Source of the DNA: Nitzschia sp. pyKryTriq1
Lineage: Eukaryota > Bacillariophyta > Bacillariophyceae > Bacillariales > Bacillariaceae
DNA: 64,000 bases
Reading direction: 5' to 3'
Assembly: GCA_956465555.1 (NCBI GenBank)
Contig: OY101118.1
Span: forward strand, 1,819,751 to 1,883,750
Of the stretch, positions 22,801 through 34,501 are shown piece after piece. Every line of letters begins with the position of its first letter. Position 1 is the stretch's first letter. The notes beneath the pieces were generated by a model that saw nothing but the letters and a program-made list of their open reading frames with translations, did not search any database and was not told the DNA's origin. Both the position numbers and the translations under genes were made by a program.

Positions 22801-25800
22801 AAGTCTTTGACACGGGAGCAAGTGTAACGGCAAGTTCGCCGAATTTCAATCGCCTTGTTAGCATGGTCCCGGCTAGCATCGTCGCCGCAGCCTACGGTGT
22901 GATCGAATTGCGCATGGTGGATTTTGCCGATTTCATCGACCAATGGCTAGCTTACCAGACGCTTTGGGATACGCAAGTGTCAGATGTTGCTGCATCGGTC
23001 GGGAAAGACATCGATAAGTGGCAAGCTCTACTTGTCGAATCTGCTGAAGCAAGAGCTGCCCTTGATCTATCCGCCACTGTTTCTGAATTTGGTCCAGTTT
23101 CAGTCAAGTACAATAAAGTACAGTCTCAGATCAATCTCAAATACGACTCTTGGCAGAAAGAGCTGCAGTCCTCCTTTGCCTCGGTTCTGTCTCAATGTAT
23201 CCACGATGCTCACCGAAAGATGGAGGACGCCAAGGAGAAACTCGAGGCAGCGTCGCTTGAGAGTTCAAGTGGTACTGAAAACATTGTCATTGGAGTGACA
23301 TTCATTCAGGAGATGAAACTGCAAGTGCAGCCCTGGGCTGAAGAAATTGTACGTCTAGAATCGTCAGAGCGATTGTTGAAACGCCAGCGTCATCATTTTC
23401 GTGGCGACTGGATAGAGACGACCGTAGTAAAGGGTCAGTTTGAGCTTCTGCAGCAGGTTCTTGCGCGCCGAACGCAGACGATGGAACAACAATTTCCCCT
23501 TCTACAAGCCAGAGTCTCGGCAGAAGAGAAGGCGGCATCAAAGAGGTCCGCCGAGCTCATTGCGGAATGGGGGTCTGATAAGCCTCTCCGAGGGAATCTA
23601 CCGCCATCGGAAGCGCTTGCTTTGTTGGCTAGGTTTGAATTCAACTTGATTAAAGCGAATAAACACCAGGAAAATCTCATCAAGGCTAAGGACGCCCTTG
23701 GCCTTGAACATACTGCAGAGAGCGATGCAATCTCGGATTGTCTTGAAGAAGTTGCCAGCTTAAAGGAGGTCTGGGATGCAGTCATGAAACCATATGACGA
23801 ACTCAAAGATATCAAGGAGATGGCTTGGTCGTCAGCCGTTATGCGGAAAGTTCGGCGTGCCCTGGACGATCTACTCGCAGAGATGCGATCTTTGCCAAAC
23901 CGAATCCGCCAGTATGATGCTTACAACTTTTTGCACGACGAAGTGAAAGGCTACATTAGCGGACACGGTCTCATGGCTGACCTCAAGACCGAGGCCCTGA
24001 AGGAGCGTCATTGGAAAAGCATACTGAAACGACTTGGAATAAATTCCCCCTTTTCAGAGTTGACAGTTGGGTTGCTTTGGGACAAAGGAATTCTATCGAA
24101 AAAGAAGGAAATGAACGAGATTCTCACAGTTGCACAAGGGGAAATGGCCCTTGAAGTCTTCCTCGGCGAAGTTCGTGACAGGTGGATGAAGCAAGAGCTC
24201 GAATTAGTCCTTTTCCAGAACCGCGTTCGGTTGATTCGCGGCTGGGATGAACTGTTCGCTACTTTGGATGATCATATCGGGGGTCTGGCGCTGATGAAAA
24301 GCAGCCCTTACTACCGTGCGGTTCGTGAATTTCAAGAAGAAGGGAAACTGTGGGAGGAGAGGCTGACCAAGCTTCGCGCGGCTTTCGATGCTTGGATTGA
24401 CGTGCAGCGGCGATGGGTTTACCTCGAGGGCATCCTCCTGAGCAGCTCAGACATTAAGTCGCAGTTGCCATCTGAGTGGTCCCGTTTCAAAAGCGTGGAT
24501 TCTGAGTTCATTGCTTTGATGCGACGCATTGCAAACCGTCCGTATGCAATGGAAGTCTTGAACATTGAAAACCTGCAGCGCACTCTAGAAAGATTGGCAA
24601 ATCTCATGAACGTAATCCAACGAGCTCTTGGTGAATACCTCGAAAAGCAGCGCCGGGATTTTTCGCGTTTCTACTTTCTCGGAGATGACGACCTTCTCGA
24701 AATTATGGGTAATGCTAGCGAACCGGGCAAGGTCCTCTCTCATGTTCCTAAGATGTTTGCTGGCATTGCGGGGGCGAGACAGAGCAAGGCAGACGTACCT
24801 GAAGATGTGATCACGATTTTGGATGCGATGGTGAGCAAAGATGGCGAGGTTGTTCCTTTTCACAAGCCTATACATATTGCCACTAGTACTAGCGTTAAGG
24901 AATGGCTGAAAGTGATGGAAGAGTCTATGAAAAATACACTCGCGCTTCTTCTTGAACAAGCGGTCAACGAAGACAGTTCATCTGGACTTGAAGCGTCGGA
25001 AGACAGCAAGGCAAAGTTTGTCGACTGGGCCACCAAATTCCCTGCGCAAGTAATGATCCTCGCAACCCAGATCAACTGGAGCATGGGGGTAGACTCGTGT
25101 CTTCGCCGAGAGGACAGCTCCGACGCCCTTCGAGATCAGCTGAAGGCGTTGGAATGGAAGCTGGAGGTGATGGCGGAAACTGTGTTGCTTGAACTCCCCC
25201 CTCAATCTCGAAAGAAATTTGAGCAAATGATTACCGAACTTGTTCATCAGCGAGATGTAATCAGAGAGCTGATCGATGAAGGCGTGTCTTCTCCTACAGA
25301 TTTTCGATGGTTGTACCATCTTCGTTACACGTACAACCCCAAGGCACCGAAACTCACGGAGAAGCTTATGATTTCATTATCGAATGCCAAGTTTCACTAT
25401 GGTTTTGAATACTTGGGAATCGGAGAGCGCTTGGTGCAGACACCGCTAACGGACAAGTGCTACCTTACGCTCACACAAGCTTTGCACTTTAGAATGGGAG
25501 GAAGCCCTTTCGGTCCAGCAGGAACTGGCAAGACCGAAACCGTTAAGGCGCTGGGAGCTCAGCTTGGGCGTTTTGTTCTGGTCTTCAATTGTGATGAAAC
25601 CTTCGATTTTAGTGCAATGGGGCGTCTTTTTGCTGGTCTTTGTCAGGTTGGAGCTTGGGGGGTAAGTTTGCTTGTGAGACGAAGGCGTGTTTGACTATAT
25701 TCTTGCAGCACACTTACCCGCGCGTAAACGACAGTGTTTTGATGAATTCAATCGGCTGGAGGAACGAATTCTATCGGCTGTCAGTCAGCAAATCCTGACC

Positions 25801-28800
25801 ATTCAGCGTGGGCTCAGTGATCGGCAGTCACACATCGATCTCCTTGGCCGCTCTATCAAGCTGGACCCCAATATGGGCACATTCATTACCATGAATCCTG
25901 GGTATGCTGGCCGCAGCAACTTGCCAGACAACCTAAAAAGTCTGTTCCGGTCGGTGGCAATGGTGGTGCCAGATCGGAAACTTATCGCACAGGTCATGCT
26001 TTATTCGCAGGGAATTGTTACAGCTGAACGCCTTGCACCAAAAGTTGTTGACCTGTTTTTGCTGTGCGACTCCAGGATGTCAAAACAGAGGCACTACGAC
26101 TTTGGACTTCGCGCATTAAAAACCTTGTTGGTCAGCGCTGGTGCACTCAAGCGGAAAGCCCTCGAAGGAAAACATCTCGAAGGAGATGCCCTCGCGGAGA
26201 CAGAACAAAGGGCATTGATCATCGGCGCTTGTAACAATGTCCTGCCAAAGCTTGTGGCAGAAGACCAAAAAGTCTTTGCTGAGATTCTTGAGGAAACTTT
26301 TCCCGGTTCGGAAGTTTCAAAAATGGACGACGATCAGTTGAAGAAGGAAATATTGATCATCTGCGAGAGGACTGGTTTGGTTGCAGCTGATTCATTCATG
26401 CAAAAATTGTTGCAGCTGAAGCAAGTGCTCGAGATGCGCCATGGTGTCATGGTCGTCGGACCGAGTGGAAGCGGAAAGAGCGCATCTCTCCGCGTGCTGC
26501 TCGAAGCCTTGGAGAAAGTCGATGGAACCAAAGGAGAATTGTACGTGATCGACCCGAAATCGATAGACAAAGAAAAGCTTTACGGAAGTCTTGATGGCAC
26601 GACGCTTGAATGGACCGATGGAGTGTTCACAAGCTTGCTCAGAAAGATCACTGATAACCTCAAAGGAGAATCAGAACGACGACACTGGATTTGTTTGGAC
26701 GGTGATGTCGATCCGGAGTGGGCGGAAAACTTGAACAGGTATGTACGGTAACTCGATCTCAATTTGACAGTTTGGTCTCTGGTCTTCTCACTTCAATGAG
26801 TGTGTTCTTGCAGTGTCCTTGATGACAATAAGATGCTTACGCTTCCAAGCGGCGAACGCCTTCGCATTCCTGATAACATGAGAATCCTGTTGGAGGTTGA
26901 CAGTCTGCATTATGCAACCCCTGCTACGGTCTCGCGTTGCGGCATGGTCTGGTTCAGCGCAGAAACCATTTCTACGGAAATGGCCCTTGGACACCTGGTC
27001 AATTCAATTTCCGTTGAGGACCTCTCGGGTGACAGGAGTCGTGACGAGGATATCCCAGCTGCCCAGACAAATTTTCTGGAGTCTGTTCGACCGCTCATTA
27101 TCCCCGATCAGACGTCGTCGCTTGTGATGGATGCTTTGGAAGTTGCTCTTGGCGAGGAACATGTCATGGAGGCTTCCCGAGAGCGTCTTTTACACACATT
27201 CAAGGCTTTGATGCTCCAGGGGATCGGACTGGCTATCTCATATGACGAGAATCACCCTGACTTCCCGATGACCGGTGAACATATGGAGAAGTTCTCTAAG
27301 CGATGGCTTCTTCATTGCTGCATGTGGGGATTTGCTGGAAGTGCTTCCTGGAGCGTCAGGAAGAAATTCGGAGACGCGATTCTGCGTACGAGTGGCGTCT
27401 CCCTGCCCAGTGGAGAACACAGTCTAGCCGACTATAGAGTTCGCGTCGAAGATGGAGAGTACGAGCTCTGGAGTGCCAGCGTGCCAAGAATGGAGATCGA
27501 AAGCCACAGGGTTTCCGCAACTGACGTTGTGATAACCACAACAGATACTGTGCGCCATTCTGATATCCTGGGTGCTTGGTTGGACTCCCGTCAGCCGCTT
27601 GTCCTTTGTGGACCTCCTGGTTCGGGTAAAACCATGACCTTGACTAGTGTTTTGCAGTCCATCCAAGGTGTGGTATTGACAAGCTTGAACTTTTCTAGCC
27701 GAACGACCCCAGAAATCATTCTGAAGGTCTTCCAACAGTACTGTTCCTACGTACGCCGTGGAAAGGATATCGTGTTGGAGCCTTCCCAGAGCTTAGGTGC
27801 ACAGAGCTGGCTCGTTGTCTTTTGCGACGAAGTGAATTTGCCAGAGGAGGATTCTTATGGCACACAGCGTGTAATCATGTTCATGCGCCAGCTGGTAGAA
27901 CAGGGTGGTTTCTGGAGAAGTGACAACTTGTGGGTGAAAATCAACAGAATTCAGTTTGTTGGTGCGTGTAATCCTCCTACAGATGCGGGCCGGGTGAGAA
28001 TGTCTCGTCGTTTCTTGAGGCACGTCCCAGTACTATTGGTGGACTTTCCTGAAAAGGATTCCCTGTTGCAAATCTATGGAACTTTCAACGGGGGGATGAT
28101 GAAGCTATTCCCGAACCTAAAGGGGGAAACGGAAGCGCTGACGGAGGCCATGGTCGAAATTTATTCGGAGAACCAAAAGAAATTTACTCCCGCGGTGCAG
28201 CCTCAGTATTTCTACTCTCCCCGCGAATTGAGCAGATGGGTGAGGGGAATCTACGAATCAATCGTCAATATGGATCAAGGCGTGACGAAAGAGGAGCTGA
28301 CCCGAATCTGGGCCCACGAAGGTTTGCGCTTGTTTTGCGACCGTCTTGTAGACGAAGAAGAGAAGAAGTGGTGCCACGACAAAATCGACGAAGTGGCTCA
28401 AAAATGGTTTGCCGGAGTGGATTTCGAAGTTGCGTTGAAGCGGCCTCTTTTCTACACCTCATGGCTCAGCAAGGACACTCGCAAGGTGGAGCGCGAGGAG
28501 TTGAAAGAGTTTCTCAGCGCCCGCCTCCGAGTATTTTATGAGGAGGAGCTTGACGTTCCCTTGGTTGTGTTCGACGAAGTCCTTGAGCACGTGGTAAGTT
28601 GAAATGTTGCACTGTCGAATGGGATCTGATCGGTAGGAAAGACTGTGGCCTTGTGTTCTCACAATCCCTTATGTAGCTACGCATCGACCGAGTACTGAGA
28701 CAACCGATGGGACACCTTCTCTTGTGCGGCGACTCGGGCGCTGGTAAGACGGTGCTCAGCCGTTTTGTCTCTTGGATGAACGGGTTAAATATTTTCCAGA

Positions 28801-31800
28801 TTAAGGCTCACAGCCGCTACGGGGTGGAAGATTTTTTCGAGGACCTTAGAACCGTCATGAGACGTGTTGGCTGCGACGGTGAAAAAATTACCTTTATTTT
28901 TGACGAGAGCAACGTGTTGTCGTCTGGGTTTTTAGAGGCTATGAACGCACTCCTTGCTTCTGGGGAAGTGCCCGGTTTATTTGAATCGGGAGACGAGTAC
29001 AATGCGCTCATGAATGCATGCAGGGACAGCGCAGCGAGAGACGGTGTGATCCTGGAAAGCAATGAGGAACTTTATCGCCGTTTCACGAGTATCGTGCAGC
29101 GAAATCTTCATGTTGTTTTCACAGTAAACCCGAGCGGTGGCGACTGGAAGAATCGTTCTACAACAAGTCCAGCATTGTTTAATCGCTGTGTGGTGGACTG
29201 GTTTGGCACATGGGGGAGTAAAGCAATGGGAGAAGTAGGGCGCGAATTCACTCTCAGGTTAGACATGGGTGATGCAGAATCGGTTGGCGGCTCCTGGGGA
29301 ATCGGCGACGGACAAACGTTGATGGATCGCGTTGCTCAGGTATTCGATGGAAATATTGGCGGCCTTCGTCAAGCAGTTGTTGCTGCGCTTGTGGATTTAC
29401 ACACCATAGCCAAAGATACCGCGGAGGATGCAGCAAATGAACCAAGCAGCATCACACGAACCTTTCTTTCGCCGAGAGACTACTTGACACTGATTCAAAA
29501 CTTTGTGTCGTGTTTAAGCAAGAGGAGGGAGGAAATCGAAGACCAGCAGCTACACACGAATGCCGGCCTCGAAAAGCTACGGCAGACACAAGAAAATGTC
29601 GCTGAGTTGAAGCAGAGTCTCGGGGAAAAGACGGCAGTGCTCCGTGAAAAGGAAAGTCTCGCCAACGAAAAGTTGCAACAAATGGTAGCTGATCAGAATG
29701 TCGCCGAGAAGCGGAAAGTGGAAGCGGAGAAGATGAGTAGCGAGGTGAAGAAACAGCAAGCAGAGATCGACAAACGGAAAGATGAAGCTCAACGGGATCT
29801 CGACGAGGCGGAACCAGCGCTTCGCAGTGCTCAAGCAAGTGTTCGTGGAATCAAGAAACGAGATCTTGACGAAGTGAGGGCGCTTTCCCGCCCTCCAAAT
29901 AATGTCAAGCTGACCCTTGAATGTGTGTCTATCATGCTAGGAGAGACTAAAGTTGACTGGGCTGATGTCCGTAAGCTCTTGAGCAAAAGTGACTTTATTC
30001 CGAGCATCCTAAATTTTGATGCAGACTTGCTCTCTGCAAAGCAAATCAAACTTGTCCGAGACAACTATTTGGACGGGAACCCTGATTTGACGACCGAAGC
30101 GGTCATGAGATCGAGCAAAGCCTGTGGGCCACTGTTCCAGTGGGCGGAATCCCAGATTCGATATTCTACTGTTTACACCCGAATCCAGCCTCTCCGAGAC
30201 GAGGTTGAAGAACTTGAGAAGGATTCTAGAAGTGTGAAAGATAAACTGGAAACTGTGGAGGCCGAAGTTGAATCACTTGAGGCATCAATTGCGCAGTATA
30301 AATCGGACTATGCTGTTTTGATCAGGGATGTGGAGGCTTTAAAAGCCGAGATGGAATCTGTCACTAGGAAAGTTGAGAGGGCAGAAAGTTTACTAAAGTC
30401 ATTGGGACACGAAAGTGAGCGATGGCAAAAGAGCTCGGATGGCTTCCAGACCATTCTCAAGAGCCTGGTGGGAGATGGTCTGCTCATGGCAGCTTTCCTT
30501 ACCTACAGTGGATTTTGCGATTTCAATTACAGGTCTCTTATGATGGAACGGTGGAAGAATACACTTGACGTGCTCGGGATTGAGTACCGGGAAGACCTCG
30601 GAATAGTCGAGTCACTCAGCAAGGCGTCGGCCCGTCTACTCTGGCAATCCGAGGGTCTTCCCGGTGATCAGTTGAGCCTAGAGAATGGGGTCATTCTTGA
30701 TCACGCTGTTCGTTTTCCACTGATAATCGATCCTTCCGGCAGTGCGATTGCTTTCGTAATGAAAAGATACAAGGAGGACAAAATCCAGAAAACAAGTTTT
30801 CTGGATAAAGCTTTCATCAAAACCCTGTCGGGTGCCGTTCGTTTTGGCACAGCCTTGCTTGTTGAAAACGTCGAACATATTGATCCGATCTTGAACCCTC
30901 TTTTGAACAAGGAATTACAAAGGACCGGGGGGCGTACTTTGGTTCGAATCGGTACCGAGGAAATCGACTACAGTCCCAATTTCAAAATTATCCTCAGCAC
31001 GAAGAATCCTGCTGTTCAGCTTACGCCTGATGTCTGTTCTCGCGTCACTCTCATCAATTTTAGTGTCACGCCAGCTAGTTTGCAAAGTCAGAGTCTCAGC
31101 CAGGTGGTCAAGGCTGAAAAGCCCGAGTTGGAGACTCAGCGGGCCAGCCTTCTCAAATTGCAGGGTGAACAAAATGTGAAGCTTCGTGAGCTGGAAGATC
31201 AAATGCTCGCCAAAATCAGCGCTTGTGAGGGTAGTATTCTGGATGACGACCAGGTGGTTGCAGGGATGGAAATCCTAATGAAGGAAGGATCGCAAGTGGA
31301 AGAGCAGATTGCCAAAAGTGATGAGGTCATGCAGGAGGTTCACCGTGCTGTTTCTCGATTCGAGCCGCTATCAATTCTCTGCCGAAAACTATTCGTTCTG
31401 TTGGTTGCTTTGCGCGACATAAGTTTCCTCTACGAATTCAGTGCCAACACATTCATGAACATCATCGCGGATGTGTTGGCGAAAAGCAAAGGATCGGGCA
31501 CCGAGTCCGAAGCAGAACGTATCTCGGTTTTGAAAGAGGCATTGTTCAGAGAGGTTGGGGCTCGTATTGCCAGAGGTCTCTCATCTGACGACAAGATCGT
31601 GTTTTCGACACTTCTGGCGCGTCTGTATACTGGGGATGAAGGAATTGGATCTTCAAATGTCGAGTCAGCTGATGATTTCGTGAAGCAATTCAATGTTTTA
31701 GGCGAAGATTTTCCATGGCAAGGCCGTGGACTGAACGAATTGATGCTTGTGACCGAAGAAGAGTTGGGCCCTACCGTCCCCTTGCTCCTGTGCAGCGCTC

Positions 31801-32720
31801 CTGGTCATGATGTGAGTGGCCGTGTCGAGGCAATGGCCCGCGATCTTAAAAAGGATCTCGCTGCAGTTGCCATGGGGAGTGCCGAGGGCTATGAGACTGC
31901 CGAGTCGCTTTTTACAGCTGCGACGAAACGGGGGAACTGGGTCATGTTGAAGAATTGCCACCTGTGCACGGACTGGCTGCGCGAGACCTTCGTCAAGAAG
32001 TTGCAGTCGTTAGGGCAAAACACACACCCCGCATTCCGAGTCTTCATCACGGCGGAAAAAAGCCCAAAACTACCTACAGGTTTGCTTCGGTTGTGCGACA
32101 TCATTGTTGCTGAAGCACCTGCTGGAGTACAAGCTTCCATGGCCCGCTTTTTCTCAAGTATCTCTCGTACCAGATTAGAAGACCACGTTCGGAATCGTCT
32201 GTACCTGCTATTGGCCTGGACCCATGCGGTGATTCAGGAGAGACTTCGATATGTCCCTAGCGGATGGTCGGAGAGGTATGAATTTACCGAGGCAGATGCA
32301 TTGCATGCTCTCGATGTGATCGATGCGTTGATTAAGGATATGGGTGGTGAGAAAGCCGTCTTGGACCCAGAGAAGTTGCCTTGGGACGCCATTCGGTCCA
32401 CTCTTCGGAAAGGAGTGTTTGGCGGTCGGGTCACTCAACCGATCGATCAGAGTGTCCTGGACAATATCGTGAATTTCGTTTTCGTCCCCGAGACTTTTGA
32501 TCTGAATTTCAAACTCGTTCCGGAAGTCCCCGATTCCCCCATTCTACCTGAAGGTACTTCGAAAGAGGAGTGCGTGAAATGGATTGCGTCGCTGGCTGCA
32601 CACACCCCACCGACTTGGGTGGGGCTGGATGCTGATGCCGAACGGGAACTAGCGGCACGGCAGGTAGAGAGCATCAAGATGAAGATCACGAAAGTCTCTG
32701 AAAAGGAGGACCATGACTAA
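19830..32720 (+). CDS. Cytoplasmic dynein heavy chain
   Basis: Minus-end-directed microtubule motor. Five exons (19830-21032, 21120-25661, 25735-26738, 26814-28593, 28677-32720) give 4190 residues. The N-terminal tail and linker are followed by the AAA+ ring with four intact Walker A motifs: AAA1 GPAGTGKT (about residue 1866), AAA2 GPSGSGKS (about 2157), AAA3 GPPGSGKT (about 2516), AAA4 GDSGAGKT (about 2861). AAA1 Walker B is followed by GAWGCFDEFNRL, completed across the exon 2-3 junction. The antiparallel stalk coiled coil and microtubule-binding tip occupy about 3125-3420. AAA5 and AAA6 follow (MLKNCHLCTDWL), and the protein ends soon after PPTWVGLDADAEREL, so the C-terminal beta-barrel extension of animal dyneins is missing, as in fungi. 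Sequence similarity looks closer to cytoplasmic dynein 1 than to axonemal chains, but this is my reading without a tree. Confidence 0.95.
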
Positions 32721-32814
32721 TGTTTTTGGCTAAATTGGCTAGTGTCTCAGCCGATCGTCTTGACTGAAATACATGCATTCTAAAGCTTAGTTTGAAAACC
32801 TATGTACTGTACGG

Positions 32815-33462
32815 TTAGACGTTCTGGCAGCAGCCCTTCTTCTTAGCACCGTCTTGGCTCAAACTGATAGTCTGGCCAGCCGTCAACGATGGCTGGTTGG
32901 CTGCTTCCTCTGCTGCAACATTTCGACGGGACATCAACCTGTAAATTTCAGTCAGAATGCGCTGGAACGCAGTGTCAACACCGCTGGCATCGAGGGCAGA
33001 AGTTTCGATGAAAGCAAGATTGTGTTGTTCGGAGAAAGCCATGGCCTCGTCCGTTTCGACAGCTCGCAAATGACGCAAATCGCTCTTGTTCCCAACCAAC
33101 ATTACCACAATATTGGCTTCGGCGTGATCGCGGAGCTCCTTCAGCCAACGCTCCACGTTCTCGAATGTGCTGTGCTTGGAGATGTCGTAGACCAACAACG
33201 CACCCACAGCTCCTCTGTAGTACGCTGAAGTAATGGCACGGTAGCGCTCCTGACCGGCGGTGTCCCAGATCTGTGCCTTGATTGTTTTCCCCTCGGCCTG
33301 GATCGATTTGGTGGCGAACTCTACTCCAATCGTTGATTTGGACTCGAGGTTGAACTCATTGCGTGTAAATCTCGACAGGAGATTGGACTTCCCCACGCCA
33401 GAGTCTCCAATCAAGACAATTTTGAACAAATAATCGTACTCTTCGTCGACGCGTGCTGCCAT
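32815..33462 (-). CDS. RAB11: Rab11-family small GTPase
   Basis: Single exon, 215 residues. All GTPase motifs are present: P-loop [15 protein letters not shown], switch [13 protein letters not shown], switch [26 protein letters not shown] and ETSALD. The start [21 protein letters not shown] and the switch sequence are those of Rab11, which controls recycling-endosome and post-Golgi traffic. The C-terminus CCQNV carries the two cysteines for geranylgeranylation, with three residues following. It converges on the dynein gene, with 94 bp between their stops; a gene pairing of two transport factors that I regard as chance. Confidence 0.96.
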   Translation of the reverse strand: MAARVDEEYDYLFKIVLIGDSGVGKSNLLSRFTRNEFNLESKSTIGVEFATKSIQAEGKTIKAQIWDTAGQERYRAITSAYYRGAVGALLVYDISKHSTFENVERWLKELRDHAEANIVVMLVGNKSDLRHLRAVETDEAMAFSEQHNLAFIETSALDASGVDTAFQRILTEIYRLMSRRNVAAEEAANQPSLTAGQTISLSQDGAKKKGCCQNV

Positions 33463-33540
33463 GATTCAAGACAAATATCTGCTAGTGCTATGCAATTCTG
33501 TTTGAGGTGCAGAGGTTAGAAGTGGGTGAACAACGTTACC

Positions 33541-33706
33541 AGGGTACCGGTATAGCTTTGCAATGACACAGACATCTCCAAGACAACCTCCTCCGTACAA
33601 GTGTACAAGTACCAGCGCCGCCGCAAAGGAAGAACGAGTGTTTCGTTTGAAGTTGGGTCTACCGCTACCAGTACCAGTACCGTACACGCACGGTACCTGG
33701 TACGCG
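33541..33706. promoter_or_regulatory. GTAC/ACCGGT palindrome cluster upstream of Rab11
   Basis: Includes GGTACCGGTATAG at the left and CAGTACCAGTACCGTACAC then GGTACCTGGTACG at the right; starts 80 bp upstream of the Rab11 ATG. Regulatory role inferred. Confidence 0.4.
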
Positions 33707-34216
33707 GTCTCGCATCGCGCTCGAGCGTGGAAGTCTCTTCGGACGGAGTACAAGCTTGGTCGGTGCACCTTATTTAACGGCAATTCAAATGCAAATCAAC
33801 GATTACGAATGGTTCATAACGCGCGTGCCGTGCTCTCAACGGTCCAAACGACAGGCAGACCGTCCTTTTCCTTCAACGCGATGCATGGAAGAGAAGTGGA
33901 AAGGAGATGATCACAAAGCTTTCTTCCCATTGTTTGTGTCGATACGGGCAAAAGCAAATGCAAGGTCTACCCAAACATCTGAATGAAACATCCATTGAAT
34001 ACTTACAATTGATGGGGTGGGGTGGCTTCAAGGTGTAATCGAATCAAATCGATTTGTACGAACGTGACCGACGAAAGTGTTGCGCTTCGAAGCAAGCCAA
34101 GGGGTCCGTCGAAAGCAAGGAGAGGTGGGTGAAGGCAGGCCGGCCGGCGGGCGGGCGCACAGCGAGCAGAGCAAGAAAATGGAGAGCGCGATGCGCGATA
34201 AATAATGTGCACCGCG

Positions 34217-34290
34217 TGTACTTGTACTGTACCTGGTACAGGTACAGTACCGGTACTCTACAAGTACCGGCTACGGTAGGCACCGTACGA
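34217..34290. promoter_or_regulatory. GTAC/ACCGGT palindrome cluster upstream of class 3 lipase
   Basis: Contains CTGTACCTGGTACAGGTAC and AGTACCGGTACT, 210-285 bp before the start. Regulatory role inferred. Confidence 0.4.
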
Positions 34291-34501
34291 AGGAATAGTG
34301 AAGCAAGATAGAGAATAATAAGGTGTGTTGTGTGAGTTGTGAATTGTTGACTGTTGTTCGTTGCGTTTCAGACGATGGAATGTAACAGCCTCTACTTGTA
34401 CCCTGTCTAAAACGACGATGATACAAGAGACAAAGCACGGATCACTTTAAATCATAAACAGCTGACCGGCTATTGTGATCCTGTGCTCCAGAAACAACAA
34501 A

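Larger units (their letters stand above)
33463..34501. other. Divergent promoter region between Rab11 and class 3 lipase
   Basis: No gene seen. GTAC/ACCGGT clusters at 33541-33706 (Rab11 side) and 34217-34290 (lipase side) bracket about 500 bp of unique sequence. Confidence 0.6.

Noticed and set aside
32721-32814. Functional pairing of dynein and Rab11 as a transport cluster
   Set aside because: They are convergent and separately promoted; neighbouring genes are unrelated, so chance adjacency is enough.
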